From Beijerinckia mobilis (GTDB lineage Bacteria > Pseudomonadota > Alphaproteobacteria > Rhizobiales > Beijerinckiaceae): a stretch of 64,000 bases of DNA. Positions 26,269-35,213 of the stretch are shown here, in pieces. Below the pieces are notes generated by a model, which had not been told where the DNA came from, did no database searches, and saw only the letters and a program-made list of their open reading frames with translations. The DNA lies in the NCBI RefSeq assembly GCF_000745425.1, contig NZ_JQJH01000012.1, positions 62,001 through 126,000 on the forward strand, written 5' to 3'. Position 1 is the stretch's first letter. Every line of letters begins with the position of its first letter. The position numbers and the translations under genes are program-made.

Positions 26269-26943
26269 TCAAAGGCTCTGCATATACATTTTGATCGCCG
26301 TGGTGCGATGCGTACATTCCAGTTTTCTGAAGATGTTGGTGATATGCGATTTGACGGTGCCGTTGGATATGCCGAGACGCGCGGCAATCTGCAGCGTCCG
26401 CAATCCCTTGCTCATGAGATCGAGAACCTCGACCTGCCGCGTCGTCAATTGTGATAATTGCCTGGTTTCATCGGCCCCCTGCAATGCCAGCGATTGTGTG
26501 GCGCCGGAGCCGAGCATATCGATGAATTTGACGATATCTTCGAGCGTGCTTTCCGGATCGATGATACCGGCGATGCCCTGCGTCCGGAAGGCATTGAGAT
26601 GAAACTGCTTGATCGAGGCAATGATGCCGACTGCGCGCTCGCACGTTTGCATGCGCTGAAACAGAGCCCGGTTTTCCAGTGCCGTCAGCGCGAGCCAGGC
26701 CGGTGCGTCGAGAAGAACGACATCGCCCGCTCCGGTACGCGCAAGCATCTCTTCGGCGGAGGCCAAATCGGGGGACAGGAAGATGTCGCATTCTGCATAG
26801 CGGCTTTCCTTCTTCATCGCGAAGAGAAGGCCAAACCGCATGAGCGGAATTTCATGAATGATGACGATCATCGACGATCGAAACTGACGCTCCCCATCGT
26901 TGGATGCTGATGAGGAGAGAGAGTTGCCGCATTGCAAATCCAT
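26269..26943 (-). CDS. LuxR-type response regulator with atypical receiver
   Basis: DNA-binding regulator of the NarL/FixJ group. The C-terminal LuxR helix-turn-helix is clear (LTTRQVEVLDLMSKGL then IAARLGISNGTVKSHI, residues about 160-215). The N-terminal 120 residues follow the receiver fold, but the acidic pair that binds magnesium reads His-Glu (IIHEIPLMRFG), and the conserved Lys near the end of the domain is an Asp; only the Asp of VVLLDAP remains as possible phosphosite. It may therefore act without phosphorylation. The start at 26943 has AGG nine bases upstream; a Met at 26871 is an alternative that begins directly at the receiver. No histidine kinase is nearby. Confidence 0.85.
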   Translation of the reverse strand: MDLQCGNSLSSSASNDGERQFRSSMIVIIHEIPLMRFGLLFAMKKESRYAECDIFLSPDLASAEEMLARTGAGDVVLLDAPAWLALTALENRALFQRMQTCERAVGIIASIKQFHLNAFRTQGIAGIIDPESTLEDIVKFIDMLGSGATQSLALQGADETRQLSQLTTRQVEVLDLMSKGLRTLQIAARLGISNGTVKSHITNIFRKLECTHRTTAIKMYMQSL

Positions 26944-27552
26944 TGTGACCTGACCGTTCCCAGCAACGTGTCATCGCCCACGGCGTCCAAGTGTCGGCCG
27001 AGTTGAAAACTCTGCCGGGGTGGATACGATCTGATGGCTAGGCCTTGGCTCAGGCAATTCACGACTATCGTTCAGGCAGGCCAAGGTGATCCGTCGAGAC
27101 GATCCAGTCCACAGGAACACGCTCACGCGATGACGATAGAGGTCAGAGCATAATGCCGACCCCTGAGGTTCCTCCGAATACAAAGCGTCATCGATCACGT
27201 CAGAATGTGATCAATAAGACTTCGGCTTGAAAGCAGCCGCGCCGCTCGAAGAGCAGAAACACCGGCGTGCATGATCCCGATGAGGCGTACTCATTGAGAT
27301 TGAATGTAAATTTCTATTTGCAACATTTGCGAATGCAGGGACGTTTTGTCACTCAGATTCTTGTGAACAATGGCAAAACGAAGATATTAATTCAGTTAAT
27401 TTTGCAAATAGCGGGCGAGAGAAATCAAGACTATAATCCGCATCGCGTGACGGGGCCGAGCCCGGATCACATAAAAGGGCAACCCGCCGCGATCGGCTGA
27501 AACATACCGCGCTCGGTGCGGAACCTCATGACGCAACCGGACGAGACGTGAG
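26944..27552. other. Divergent regulatory region with remnants of families A and B
   Basis: A 609-base gap between two divergent regulator genes, with no supportable coding frame. It contains two decayed repeat pieces: 27207-27222 (GTGATCAATAAGACTT, like the right half of family B at 45181) and 27290-27310 (CTCATTGAGATT, then GAATGTAAA, like the right arm and flank of family A at 23473). The part 27300-27420 is AT-rich and is the likely promoter zone of the XRE regulator. Confidence 0.55.
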
Positions 27553-29001
27553 ATGAGGCGCGAAGTCAGGCGCAAGAAAATCTATGCCGGGGCGAGGCTG
27601 CGGCGGCTGCGCGAGACGCGCGGCATCGCCCAGGCGGAACTCGCACGGCGCCTTGCCATTTCCGCGAGCTATCTCAATCAGATCGAGAACGACCACCGGC
27701 CATTGACATCCGCAAATCTCGAAAGCCTGTGCGCGATATTCGGTGTCGAGCCGGATTATTTTTCGGATGCGGAAGATCTGCGCCATGCCGCCGATCTGCG
27801 AGAGGTCAGCGGTGATCCGTTTTTCGGCGACCGGCTGGTTTCTCCGGCTGAGGCCGAAGCCGCCGTGCGCAGCTCGCCACAAGTGGTGAGCCGCTTTCTG
27901 CAGCTCTATAGAGCGTGGCAGACCCTGAACGAGGAAAACGCAGCGCTCCGCCGTCTCGAGCAGGATGCGAACGTCGCCGAAGCCGTCACACCTGCCTTGC
28001 CCTATGATGAAGTACGCGACTGGGTTCAGTCACGCCGCAATTATTTCGACGGATTGGATCGCGCCGGAGAAGAATTGGCGGAAGCGCAGAATTTCAACAG
28101 CGACACGATGAAGGAAAGCCTGCGGAACTATCTGCATAGACAGCATGCGATCGATGTCGTCACCTTTTCTGGTCTATCGGAAAAAGGGCTGGTCTGGCAA
28201 TTCGATCGCGGTGCGAAACGGCTGCTCGTCGCGGCCGAAACGACACCGCAACAACAATCCTTCGCCCTAGCGCATGTCATCGGCCTTCTCGAACAGAAGG
28301 CGCAGATCGCGAAACTCGTCCAGACCGCCGGACTCACGAGCGATGAGGCCCGTTCGCTCGCGCGAATCGCGCTGGCGAATTATTTTGCCGGTGCTCTCAT
28401 TCTTCCCTACGGACGTTTTCTCTCGGAAGCCCAATCGGTTCGTTACGACATCGAGAAGCTGCGGGGTCGTTTCGGCGTCACTTTCGAGCAGGTCTGTCAC
28501 CGATTGAGTACCTTGCAGCGGCCGCGCGCGTCGGGCATTCCGTTCTGGTTTCTCAAGGTCGATATTGCCGGCAATGTCCTGAAGCGCAGCAGCGCCGCGC
28601 GCTTTCAATTCGCCCGCTCCGGCGGCTCATGCCCGTTGTGGAATGTCCATCATTCCTTCACCCAGCCGGGGAGCCTGCTGGTCCAGCTTGCGCGCACGCC
28701 GGATGGAATCACCTATCTCAGTATCGCCAAAACCGTCGGAGCCGAGGCCACATCCTATCTGGCGCGGCCGCGCGCTGTCGCCGTCGGCCTCGGATGCGAA
28801 ATCGATTATGCCGACCGCACCGTCTACGCGACCGGCCTCGATCTCGCCAATCATGACATAGCCGATCCCATCGGCCCCGGCTGCCGCACATGCGAGCGTC
28901 CCGATTGCCGCCACCGGTCCCTGCCACCCCTCGGCAAGAAGCTCGATGTCGGCAGCGACGAGCGCGGCGTCATTCCCTATCGCATCGAAGGCGAGAGCTG
29001 A
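27553..29001 (+). CDS. XRE-family regulator of the RamB/ScfR type
   Basis: Transcription regulator of the group related to RamB of actinobacteria and CcrR of alphaproteobacteria, which control acetate, acyl-CoA or short-chain fatty acid pathways; the target here is unknown. Domains: Cro/C1 helix-turn-helix at residues 12-70 (LRETRGIAQAELARRL then ISASYLNQIE), a middle domain resembling an IrrE/M78 peptidase but with a degenerate zinc motif (LAHVIGLLEQK), and a C-terminal DUF2083-type domain ending in a cysteine cluster (GCRTCERPDCRHR). The length of 482 residues is typical. No isocitrate lyase or acyl-CoA gene lies next to it in the window, so its regulon is elsewhere or it acts as a global regulator. 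Confidence 0.9.
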   Translation: MRREVRRKKIYAGARLRRLRETRGIAQAELARRLAISASYLNQIENDHRPLTSANLESLCAIFGVEPDYFSDAEDLRHAADLREVSGDPFFGDRLVSPAEAEAAVRSSPQVVSRFLQLYRAWQTLNEENAALRRLEQDANVAEAVTPALPYDEVRDWVQSRRNYFDGLDRAGEELAEAQNFNSDTMKESLRNYLHRQHAIDVVTFSGLSEKGLVWQFDRGAKRLLVAAETTPQQQSFALAHVIGLLEQKAQIAKLVQTAGLTSDEARSLARIALANYFAGALILPYGRFLSEAQSVRYDIEKLRGRFGVTFEQVCHRLSTLQRPRASGIPFWFLKVDIAGNVLKRSSAARFQFARSGGSCPLWNVHHSFTQPGSLLVQLARTPDGITYLSIAKTVGAEATSYLARPRAVAVGLGCEIDYADRTVYATGLDLANHDIADPIGPGCRTCERPDCRHRSLPPLGKKLDVGSDERGVIPYRIEGES

Positions 29002-29444
29002 AGTCTTGCCAATAGATCCGGTGAACGCGGTCAAAACCCTTACCGCGCGGCCGCTCGATACGGCGGTAACATCCTGTTAAGCATAAACCTTCTAAATCCC
29101 TCGAATAGCAAGTCGCAATGAGAATGAGTCACTGAGACTTGGCCCCCGCGACTGCGGGGCGGCGGCTTTCCGCCGGACCTCATTAACCCCAACAATTTGG
29201 GTTAATGAGATTTGGAAGAAGACCTTCGCATTGCCGCTTTTGCGGCCCCTGTTTCGCGCGGCAGCGACTCCGCCACGGCAAGAGCGGCGAACGGCGACGG
29301 ATGAGAGAACAGCCACAGCAAACTGGCTGAAAAAACAGACCCGGGAAAACACACCGACGCGCCGGAGTCCGCGCGGCGACATTTGGCCCTGCTCCCACGC
29401 GTTGCCGCCAGGACTCGGGCCGCAAAATTCAGGAGAAGCGGATC
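29002..29444. other. Intergenic region upstream of ddl
   Basis: A 443-base gap that holds the second composite palindromic repeat (29110-29209) and otherwise no gene. The stretch 29216-29444 leads to the ddl ribosome site (AGGAGAAG, 29431-29438) and probably carries the ddl-fts promoter. Confidence 0.55.
29110..29209. repeat. Composite palindromic repeat A-stem-B (copy 2, inverted)
   Basis: Family A at 29110-29140 (AAGTCGCAATGAG ... CTGAGACTT, imperfect), then the GC stem at 29141-29175 (CCCCGCGACTGCGGGG and CGGCGG-CTTT-CCGCCG), then family B at 29179-29209 with perfect 11-base arms CTCATTAACCC / GGGTTAATGAG. This is the reverse complement arrangement of the element at 23361-23485. Confidence 0.85.
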
Positions 29445-30368
29445 GTGGCGAAACATGTGGCCGTACTGATGGGCGGACTTTCCGCCGAGCGGGAAGTGTC
29501 CCTGCATTCCGGTGCGGCCTGCGCGCAGGCCCTGCGCGGGGAAGGATTCATGGTCACCGAGGTCGACGTCGATCGTGACGTCGGCGAAAAACTCGCGGCG
29601 CTGCGCCCGGATGTCGCCTTCAATGCCCTGCATGGGCGATTCGGCGAGGACGGCATCGTCCAGGGCATTCTCGAAATGCTGGCCATTCCTTATACTCATT
29701 CGGGCGTGCTCGCCTCGGCGCTCGCCATGCGCAAGGACCGCGCCCGCGACGTGCTCTCCGCCGCCGGCGTGCCGGTGGCGCGCGGCCTCACGGTCGACCG
29801 GATGGAAGCCGCGCGGGAACATGTCCTGCCACCGCCCTATGTGATCAAGCCGCTCGACGAAGGTTCCTCCTTCGGCGTCTTCATCGTGCGTGAGGATCAG
29901 GCCTATCCGCCACAAGAGTTAACGCGTCCCGACTGGGCTTTCGGTAACCGTCTTCTGGTGGAATCCTACATAGCGGGGCGCGAGCTAACCTGTGCCGTAA
30001 TCGGGGAAAAGGCCTATGATGTCATAGAGATAAAGGCCGCCGACGGCGGTTGGTACGATTATGACGCCAAATATCGCAAAGGCGGATCTATCCACATCCT
30101 TCCGGCAGAACTTAAACGAAATATTTACCAAAATGTTCAACTCTTATCTCTCAAGGCGCATCGAGCGCTCGGCTGCCGTGGCGTGAGCCGGACTGATTTC
30201 CGTTACGACGACCGTCCCGAAGGGACGGGCGAATTGATCGTTCTGGAGGTCAATACCCAGCCCGGCATGACGGAGACCTCGCTGCTGCCAGAAATCGCGG
30301 CCTATGCCGGTCTCTCGTTTGGTGAGCTTGTTCGATGGATGGTGGACGACGCCTCCTGCGATCGTTGA
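29445..30368 (+). CDS. ddl: D-alanine--D-alanine ligase
   Basis: ATP-grasp ligase that makes the D-Ala-D-Ala dipeptide for peptidoglycan. Seen in the sequence: the N-terminal VAVLMGGLSAEREVSL with the catalytic Glu, the ATP-grasp region PPYVIKPLDEGSSFGV, and the C-terminal magnesium site VLEVNTQPGMTETS. At 307 residues it is a normal DdlB. The start codon is GTG at 29445, with AGGAGAAG directly upstream. It leads the ddl-ftsQ-ftsA-ftsZ cluster, and its end overlaps ftsQ by 34 bases. Confidence 0.97.
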   Translation: MAKHVAVLMGGLSAEREVSLHSGAACAQALRGEGFMVTEVDVDRDVGEKLAALRPDVAFNALHGRFGEDGIVQGILEMLAIPYTHSGVLASALAMRKDRARDVLSAAGVPVARGLTVDRMEAAREHVLPPPYVIKPLDEGSSFGVFIVREDQAYPPQELTRPDWAFGNRLLVESYIAGRELTCAVIGEKAYDVIEIKAADGGWYDYDAKYRKGGSIHILPAELKRNIYQNVQLLSLKAHRALGCRGVSRTDFRYDDRPEGTGELIVLEVNTQPGMTETSLLPEIAAYAGLSFGELVRWMVDDASCDR

Positions 30369-31312
30369 GTTTTTCTAAAAGCGCCCTGGCGCCGGCCGGT
30401 CTCGCCTATGCGAGCACGGGCGGAGCCTCGTGGGAACGGCGCGATGCCGCGTCACCGCGCTCGGGCCGCGGTGCGCCGGTGGAAACAGGTGAGACGCGCA
30501 GTTTCGGCACGCGCCTCAGAAGGCCGGGTTTCGGCCTCTTTCTCACCCTGGCCTTTCTGGGCGCCGTTGGTCTCTACGGCGCGGTCAGAGGCGGAGAATA
30601 TGCGCAATTCGTCGCCGCTTATGGCGCTCCGCGCGATCTCGCCGCCAAAGCCTTTGGTTTCGGCATCAAGGGCATCACCATCACCGGTACGCAGGAACTC
30701 AAGGAAGAGGAAATCCTCTCCGGCGCGGGAATCGGACCCAACAATTCCCTGTTGTTCCTCGACGTCGCGAGCGTTCGCGAACGGTTGGCCAAAATCGCTC
30801 TCGTCAAGAGCGTCAGCGTCAGCAAACTGTTTCCAAACCGGCTTCTCATAGAAATCGACGAACGTCAGCCTTTCGCTCTCTGGCAGAAGGATGGCGAGGT
30901 GCAGGTGGTGGCGCGTGACGGCACGCCGATCGACTGGCTGCGCGATGATCGTTTCTTCCATCTGCCGCTTGTGACCGGAGAGGGCGCCAACGAGCATCTC
31001 GCCGAATATTTGTCGATTCTCGAGGCTGCGGGTGATCTGCGCGACGAGATCCGCGCGGGCATTTATGTCGCCAAGCGCCGCTGGACCCTCACCATGCGCA
31101 ATGGGATCGAGGTCCTGCTGCCGGAGACCGACCCCAAGGCAGCGGTCGAATCACTAGCATTTCTTCAGCGGCAGTCGCGCGTGCTCGACAAAGATGTGAT
31201 TTCACTCGACTTCCGGCAACAGGGCCGGATGGTCGCGCATCTCTCGGCAGAGGCGGCCGCCGCCCGCCAGGAATTGCTCGCGCATAAATCATCCAAAAAG
31301 AAGGGGGGCTAG
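30335..31312 (+). CDS. ftsQ: Cell division protein FtsQ
   Basis: Bitopic divisome protein that links early and late division proteins in the periplasm. Seen in the sequence: a long cytosolic N-terminus (about 60 residues), one membrane helix at about residues 65-85 (FLTLAFLGAVGLYG), a POTRA domain beginning GIKGITITGTQELKEEEIL, and the beta domain with a VKSVSVSKLFPNRLLIEI segment cited for its key residues. The 325 residues are normal for alphaproteobacteria. The start used (30335, opening Met-Asp-Gly-Gly) lies inside ddl; a TTG at 30365 at the ddl stop is the alternative. Confidence 0.93.
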   Translation: MDGGRRLLRSLSFSKSALAPAGLAYASTGGASWERRDAASPRSGRGAPVETGETRSFGTRLRRPGFGLFLTLAFLGAVGLYGAVRGGEYAQFVAAYGAPRDLAAKAFGFGIKGITITGTQELKEEEILSGAGIGPNNSLLFLDVASVRERLAKIALVKSVSVSKLFPNRLLIEIDERQPFALWQKDGEVQVVARDGTPIDWLRDDRFFHLPLVTGEGANEHLAEYLSILEAAGDLRDEIRAGIYVAKRRWTLTMRNGIEVLLPETDPKAAVESLAFLQRQSRVLDKDVISLDFRQQGRMVAHLSAEAAAARQELLAHKSSKKKGG

Positions 31313-31316
31313 GCAG

Positions 31317-32657
31317 ATGGCCGGACAACCGCCCAGAACACCGGGCATGACGACGGCTCTCGCGCCACGCCTGCGTCCACTGCCGAGCCGAAAGAGCACG
31401 ATTCTTTCCGTGCTCGATATCGGCACGTCCAAAATCGTCAGCCTGATCGCCAAGCTCAATCCCGCCGAGGCGTCGGACACCTTGCGCGGGCGCACCCACC
31501 GCTGCCGTATTCTTGGCATCGGCCATCAGCGCTCGCGCGGCATGAAGGGCGGCACCGTCGTCGACATGCTGGAGGCGGAAAGCGCCATCCGTCTCGCCGT
31601 CGATGCGGCCGAGCGTATGGCCGGCGTGCAGGTCGAAAGCGTCATCATCAATGTGACCGGCGGCCGTCTCGCCTCACAGCTTTTCGACGCCAAAGTTTCG
31701 CTCCTGTCCCGCAACGTCGGGGAAAATGACGTGCACCGCGTGCTGGAAGCCTGCGCCCATCGCGGCATGCAGCATGGAAGAGCCGTGCTGCATGCCCTGC
31801 CGATGGGATTTTCGATCGGCGAGACGCGCCAGATCCGCGATCCGCGCGGCATGATCGGCGATGAGCTTGGCGCCGCCATGCATATCCTCAATTGCGATGT
31901 CGCTGCCGTGCGCAATCTGATGCTGGCGGTCGAACGCTGCCATCTCGGCGTCGACGCCATGGTGGCGACCCCCTATGCGAGCGGCCTTTCCGCCCTCGTC
32001 GACGATGAAGCCGAACTCGGGACGGCGGTGATCGACATGGGCGGCGGCACCACCTCGATCGGCCTCTTCTCCGGTGGATCCCTCACTTATGTCGATGCTT
32101 TCGCCGTCGGTGGCCATCACGTCACGATGGATATTGCGCGCGGGCTCAACATGCGGCTCGCCGATGCGGAACGGCTGAAGACGCTGCATGGCGCCTGCCT
32201 CGCCTCGAGCTCGGACGAACGCGACATGATCGCGGTGACCAAGGCCGATGAGGATGGCGATCACGCCACCCATGTGCCGAAATCACATCTCGTGCGGATC
32301 ATCAAGCCGCGCGTCGAGGAAATTCTGGAACTCGTGCGCGATCGTCTCCACGCCGCCGGTTTTGCCGCCCATGCAGGGCGCCGGCTGGTGCTGACGGGGG
32401 GCGCCTGCCAATTGACCGGCCTTTCGGAAATGGCCCAGCGGATCGTGTCCGGCCAGGTGCGGATCGGCCGGCCGCTCGGCGTCCAGGGCCTGCCCGACGT
32501 CGCCAAAAGCCCGGCCTTCTCGGCAGCGGTGGGATTGATGATCTATCCGCAGGTGTCAGGAATCGAGCATTTCCGTCCCGGCTCCGGGCGCGCGCCGGCG
32601 GCCGAATCCGATCGCTACATGCACCGGGTCGGGCGCTGGCTGCGCAACAGTTTCTAA
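31317..32657 (+). CDS. ftsA: Cell division protein FtsA
   Basis: Actin-like protein that tethers FtsZ to the membrane. Seen in the sequence: the phosphate-1 motif [14 protein letters not shown] near residue 25, the SHS2 domain region with [11 protein letters not shown], the second phosphate loop [14 protein letters not shown], the adenosine motif [15 protein letters not shown], and a C-terminal amphipathic membrane-targeting helix ending WLRNSF. The length of 446 residues is typical. It begins four bases after the ftsQ stop. Confidence 0.96.
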   Translation: MAGQPPRTPGMTTALAPRLRPLPSRKSTILSVLDIGTSKIVSLIAKLNPAEASDTLRGRTHRCRILGIGHQRSRGMKGGTVVDMLEAESAIRLAVDAAERMAGVQVESVIINVTGGRLASQLFDAKVSLLSRNVGENDVHRVLEACAHRGMQHGRAVLHALPMGFSIGETRQIRDPRGMIGDELGAAMHILNCDVAAVRNLMLAVERCHLGVDAMVATPYASGLSALVDDEAELGTAVIDMGGGTTSIGLFSGGSLTYVDAFAVGGHHVTMDIARGLNMRLADAERLKTLHGACLASSSDERDMIAVTKADEDGDHATHVPKSHLVRIIKPRVEEILELVRDRLHAAGFAAHAGRRLVLTGGACQLTGLSEMAQRIVSGQVRIGRPLGVQGLPDVAKSPAFSAAVGLMIYPQVSGIEHFRPGSGRAPAAESDRYMHRVGRWLRNSF

Positions 32658-32664
32658 ATTTCCG

Positions 32665-32757
32665 GAGGGCGGGAAATGCGGCTCCCGCCCTCTACCATCA
32701 CCGGCCGGAGCTCGCTCCGGTTTCCTCTTCCGATCCTCGGGCCCACCATTGTGGGCC
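32665..32757 (+). promoter_or_regulatory. Three consecutive perfect hairpins between ftsA and ftsZ
   Basis: Within the 197-base ftsA-ftsZ spacer there are three separate perfect inverted repeats: GAGGGCGGGA/TCCCGCCCTC at 32665-32692, CCGGAG/CTCCGG at 32705-32720 (followed by TTTCCTCTT), and GGCCCAC/GTGGGCC at 32740-32757. They could form a terminator/processing array that separates ftsZ expression from ftsQA; ftsZ would then need its own promoter after about 32760. Confidence 0.65.
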
Positions 32758-32854
32758 GATTTCAGGGAGAGGCGCCAAGGGCCAACGAGGCCATGCGGCG
32801 AACATCAACAACCTGGGCTGTCCCGGACCGGGCGCCATGTCGAGAGGCCAGACA

Positions 32855-34639
32855 ATGACGATCAATCTCAAAGCTCCGGAACTCCGGGAACTGAAGCCCC
32901 ATATCATGGTCTGCGGGGTAGGAGGCGCCGGCGGCAATGCGGTCAATAATATGATCGTGTCAGGCCTGATCGGCGTGGAATTCATCGTCGCCAATACGGA
33001 TGCACAGGCGCTGACAGCCTCGAAGGCCGACCGGATCATCCAGATGGGCCTGCAGGTAACGGAAGGTCTCGGCGCCGGATCGCAGCCAGAAGTCGGCCGG
33101 GCGGCAGCCGAGGAAGCGATCGAGGAGATCCGCGATCACCTCTCTGGCGCGCATATGTGCTTCGTCACGGCAGGCATGGGCGGCGGCACCGGCACCGGTG
33201 CCGCGCCGGTCATCGCGCGGGCGGCGCGTGACATGGGTATCCTCACAGTCGGTGTCGTCACCAAGCCGTTCCAGTTCGAGGGCGCGCGGCGCATGCGCGT
33301 CGCCGAGGCCGGCATCAATGAATTGCAGAAATCCGTCGACACGCTGATCGTCATCCCGAACCAGAACCTGTTCCGCATCGCCACCGAAAAGACGACTTTC
33401 GCCGACGCTTTCGCGCTCGCCGACCAGGTTCTGTTCTCCGGCGTCGCCTGCATCACCGATCTGATGGTCAAGGAAGGTCTGATCAATCTCGATTTCGCCG
33501 ACGTCCGCGCCATCATGCGCGAGATGGGCAAGGCGATGATGGGCACCGGCGAGGCCTCCGGCGACAAGCGCGCGCTCATGGCTGCCGAAGCGGCGATCGC
33601 CAATCCGCTGCTCGATGAAGTGTCGATGAAGGGCGCCCGTGGCCTGCTCATCTCCATCACGGGTGGTAACGACCTCACCCTTTACGAAGTGGATGAGGCG
33701 GCCAGCCGCATCCGCCAGGAAGTGGACGAAGACGCCAATATTATCCTCGGCGCGACCTTCGACCAGAACCTCGACGGCATCGTGCGCGTGTCGGTTGTCG
33801 CGACCGGCATCGACCAGCCGGCCGGCGCGCCGGAACTGACGGCCGCGGAAAGCCGGATCAGCGAAGTCGCCAACCGTCTGCGTGCGCAGACGGCGGCCCG
33901 GGCGCCGATCGAAGCCAGCGTGCCGCGCGCGCCGGTCGAGGTCTATACCAATGCGCCGCAGGCAGCCCCTATGGGCTATGAAACCGCCGAACAAGGCTAT
34001 GCCCCGATACCGCAGGCTCCGGCCCGCGTCGCTCAGGCCCCGATGCAAGCGCCGATTCAGACCGCCCCGGCCGCAGGCGTCAACATTCAGGGCGTGCATG
34101 TACAGCCGGTGGCGCCGCAAGCACAGCATTATTCCGCGGTCCCCGTCCAGCAAATCCCGGAAGAAGCTTTCGAGCCCGGTCCCTTCATTCCGCCGGCGGC
34201 GGAAAATCCGGTCATCCGGCCACGCGCCATGCCGCGTCTGGAAGATCTGCCCATGCCGGTGCAGGAGCAAATCCGGGCACAGCGCGGCGAGGCGCAGCCC
34301 GAAGCCCATGGCGACGCCAAAAGGCGCACGCTCCTGGAGCGTTTGGCTTCCTTCGGCATCAGCCGGCAAGACGAAACCGGCCCTCGCGAACGGCCGGCCG
34401 CTCCGGCGCAGCCGCAGCCGCATCAGCCTTCCGCTCAGGCGCGCCCGGCCTATCCGCCGCAGCAGGCGCATGGTCAGGCCCCCGCGCCCGTCCATGCCGA
34501 ATATGCCAAGCGCCCGGCACAGGCGCCAATGCCCCGCGCCATGCAGGAACCGCCCCATGGCCGTGTGGGCTATCCGCCCCGCAGCCATGAAGAAGAACAG
34601 CTCGAAATCCCCGCTTTTCTGCGCCGCCAGTCGAGCTGA
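32855..34639 (+). CDS. ftsZ: Cell division protein FtsZ
   Basis: Tubulin-like GTPase that forms the division ring. Seen in the sequence: the GTPase core with [12 protein letters not shown], the signature [13 protein letters not shown], the T7 loop [11 protein letters not shown], and the end of the core at [15 protein letters not shown]-like residues. After residue about 330 there is a 250-residue linker very rich in Ala, Pro and Gln, ending in the C-terminal peptide [16 protein letters not shown] that binds FtsA and others. Such a long linker is typical of Hyphomicrobiales. The start at 32855 has GAGAGG eight bases upstream; the ATG at 32837 lacks one. Confidence 0.97.
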   Translation: MTINLKAPELRELKPHIMVCGVGGAGGNAVNNMIVSGLIGVEFIVANTDAQALTASKADRIIQMGLQVTEGLGAGSQPEVGRAAAEEAIEEIRDHLSGAHMCFVTAGMGGGTGTGAAPVIARAARDMGILTVGVVTKPFQFEGARRMRVAEAGINELQKSVDTLIVIPNQNLFRIATEKTTFADAFALADQVLFSGVACITDLMVKEGLINLDFADVRAIMREMGKAMMGTGEASGDKRALMAAEAAIANPLLDEVSMKGARGLLISITGGNDLTLYEVDEAASRIRQEVDEDANIILGATFDQNLDGIVRVSVVATGIDQPAGAPELTAAESRISEVANRLRAQTAARAPIEASVPRAPVEVYTNAPQAAPMGYETAEQGYAPIPQAPARVAQAPMQAPIQTAPAAGVNIQGVHVQPVAPQAQHYSAVPVQQIPEEAFEPGPFIPPAAENPVIRPRAMPRLEDLPMPVQEQIRAQRGEAQPEAHGDAKRRTLLERLASFGISRQDETGPRERPAAPAQPQPHQPSAQARPAYPPQQAHGQAPAPVHAEYAKRPAQAPMPRAMQEPPHGRVGYPPRSHEEEQLEIPAFLRRQSS

Positions 34640-35213
34640 TCTCCGCGCTGTCCCTTCATTCCAGGCGGGGTTGAAACAATCCCGCCTCCTGGCAAAATGT
34701 CGCGCCGGTCGAATCCGCCCTTGGACCTTTCATGGCCAAGCTTGCGGATTCGGCCGGTTTTTGCACAATAGACCGAGCATCTTCCAATAAGTGCCGGCGT
34801 GCCGGGAGCGTTTTCAAGTGGAGCAGTTCGGAAACATCTGAACTTGCTCTAGAACCGATGGGACCGGTTTGCCTGAACAAGCATCGCCTAGGCGTCGATG
34901 CGTGGAGTGATGCTATCGGCAACGGAATGCCATGGAATCTCCGGAAATCCGTGGTTCTGTGTGGAAACGATGTTTCGATCCGGCTGCGCGGAAAATGGGG
35001 CAAGGGGTTTTGGACCTGAACTTGTCATTGCCTCGCCCCGGTGCTTCGCTCTCCGGCCGGTTCCATGAAAAGCAATCCAAGAGCATGAAAAGCGTGGCTC
35101 TTTTCTCGGGCGATGTGATAGAGCGATCACATCGGATTGAACCAACGCCGGAATCCCAAGGGTTCCCGCGCGTCTTCCGGGCTCGGCCCATTCGGCAACA
35201 GGCGGTTCTAAAG
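34640..35213. other. ftsZ-bamD spacer with family D repeat
   Basis: A 574-base gap if bamD starts at 35214. A hairpin right after ftsZ at 34661-34692 (CCAGG-CGGG / CCCG-CCTGG with a bulge) may end the ftsZ transcript, although no T tract follows. A family D element lies at 34806-34852. The frame of bamD stays open back to 34932, but that part shows no family sequence. Confidence 0.55.
34806..34852. repeat. Dispersed palindrome, family D (long subtype, copy 4)
   Basis: GAGCGTTTTCAAGTGGAGCA, then GTTCGGAAACATCTGAAC, then TTGCTCTAG: an outer pair (GAGC.../...GCTC) enclosing a second stem-loop (GTTCGG ... CTGAAC). It is nearly the same as 55722-55769 and shares its inner part with the terminator at 41042. 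Confidence 0.8.

Noticed and set aside
32960-34588. A 542-codon minus-strand frame and a 302-codon plus frame (33882-34790) within ftsZ
   Set aside because: Shadows of the GC-rich Ala/Pro/Gln linker of FtsZ; compositions are extremely Arg-rich.
34932-35213. N-terminal extension of BamD from the most upstream ATG
   Set aside because: The 94 extra residues lack family similarity and would place the signal peptide far from the N-terminus.
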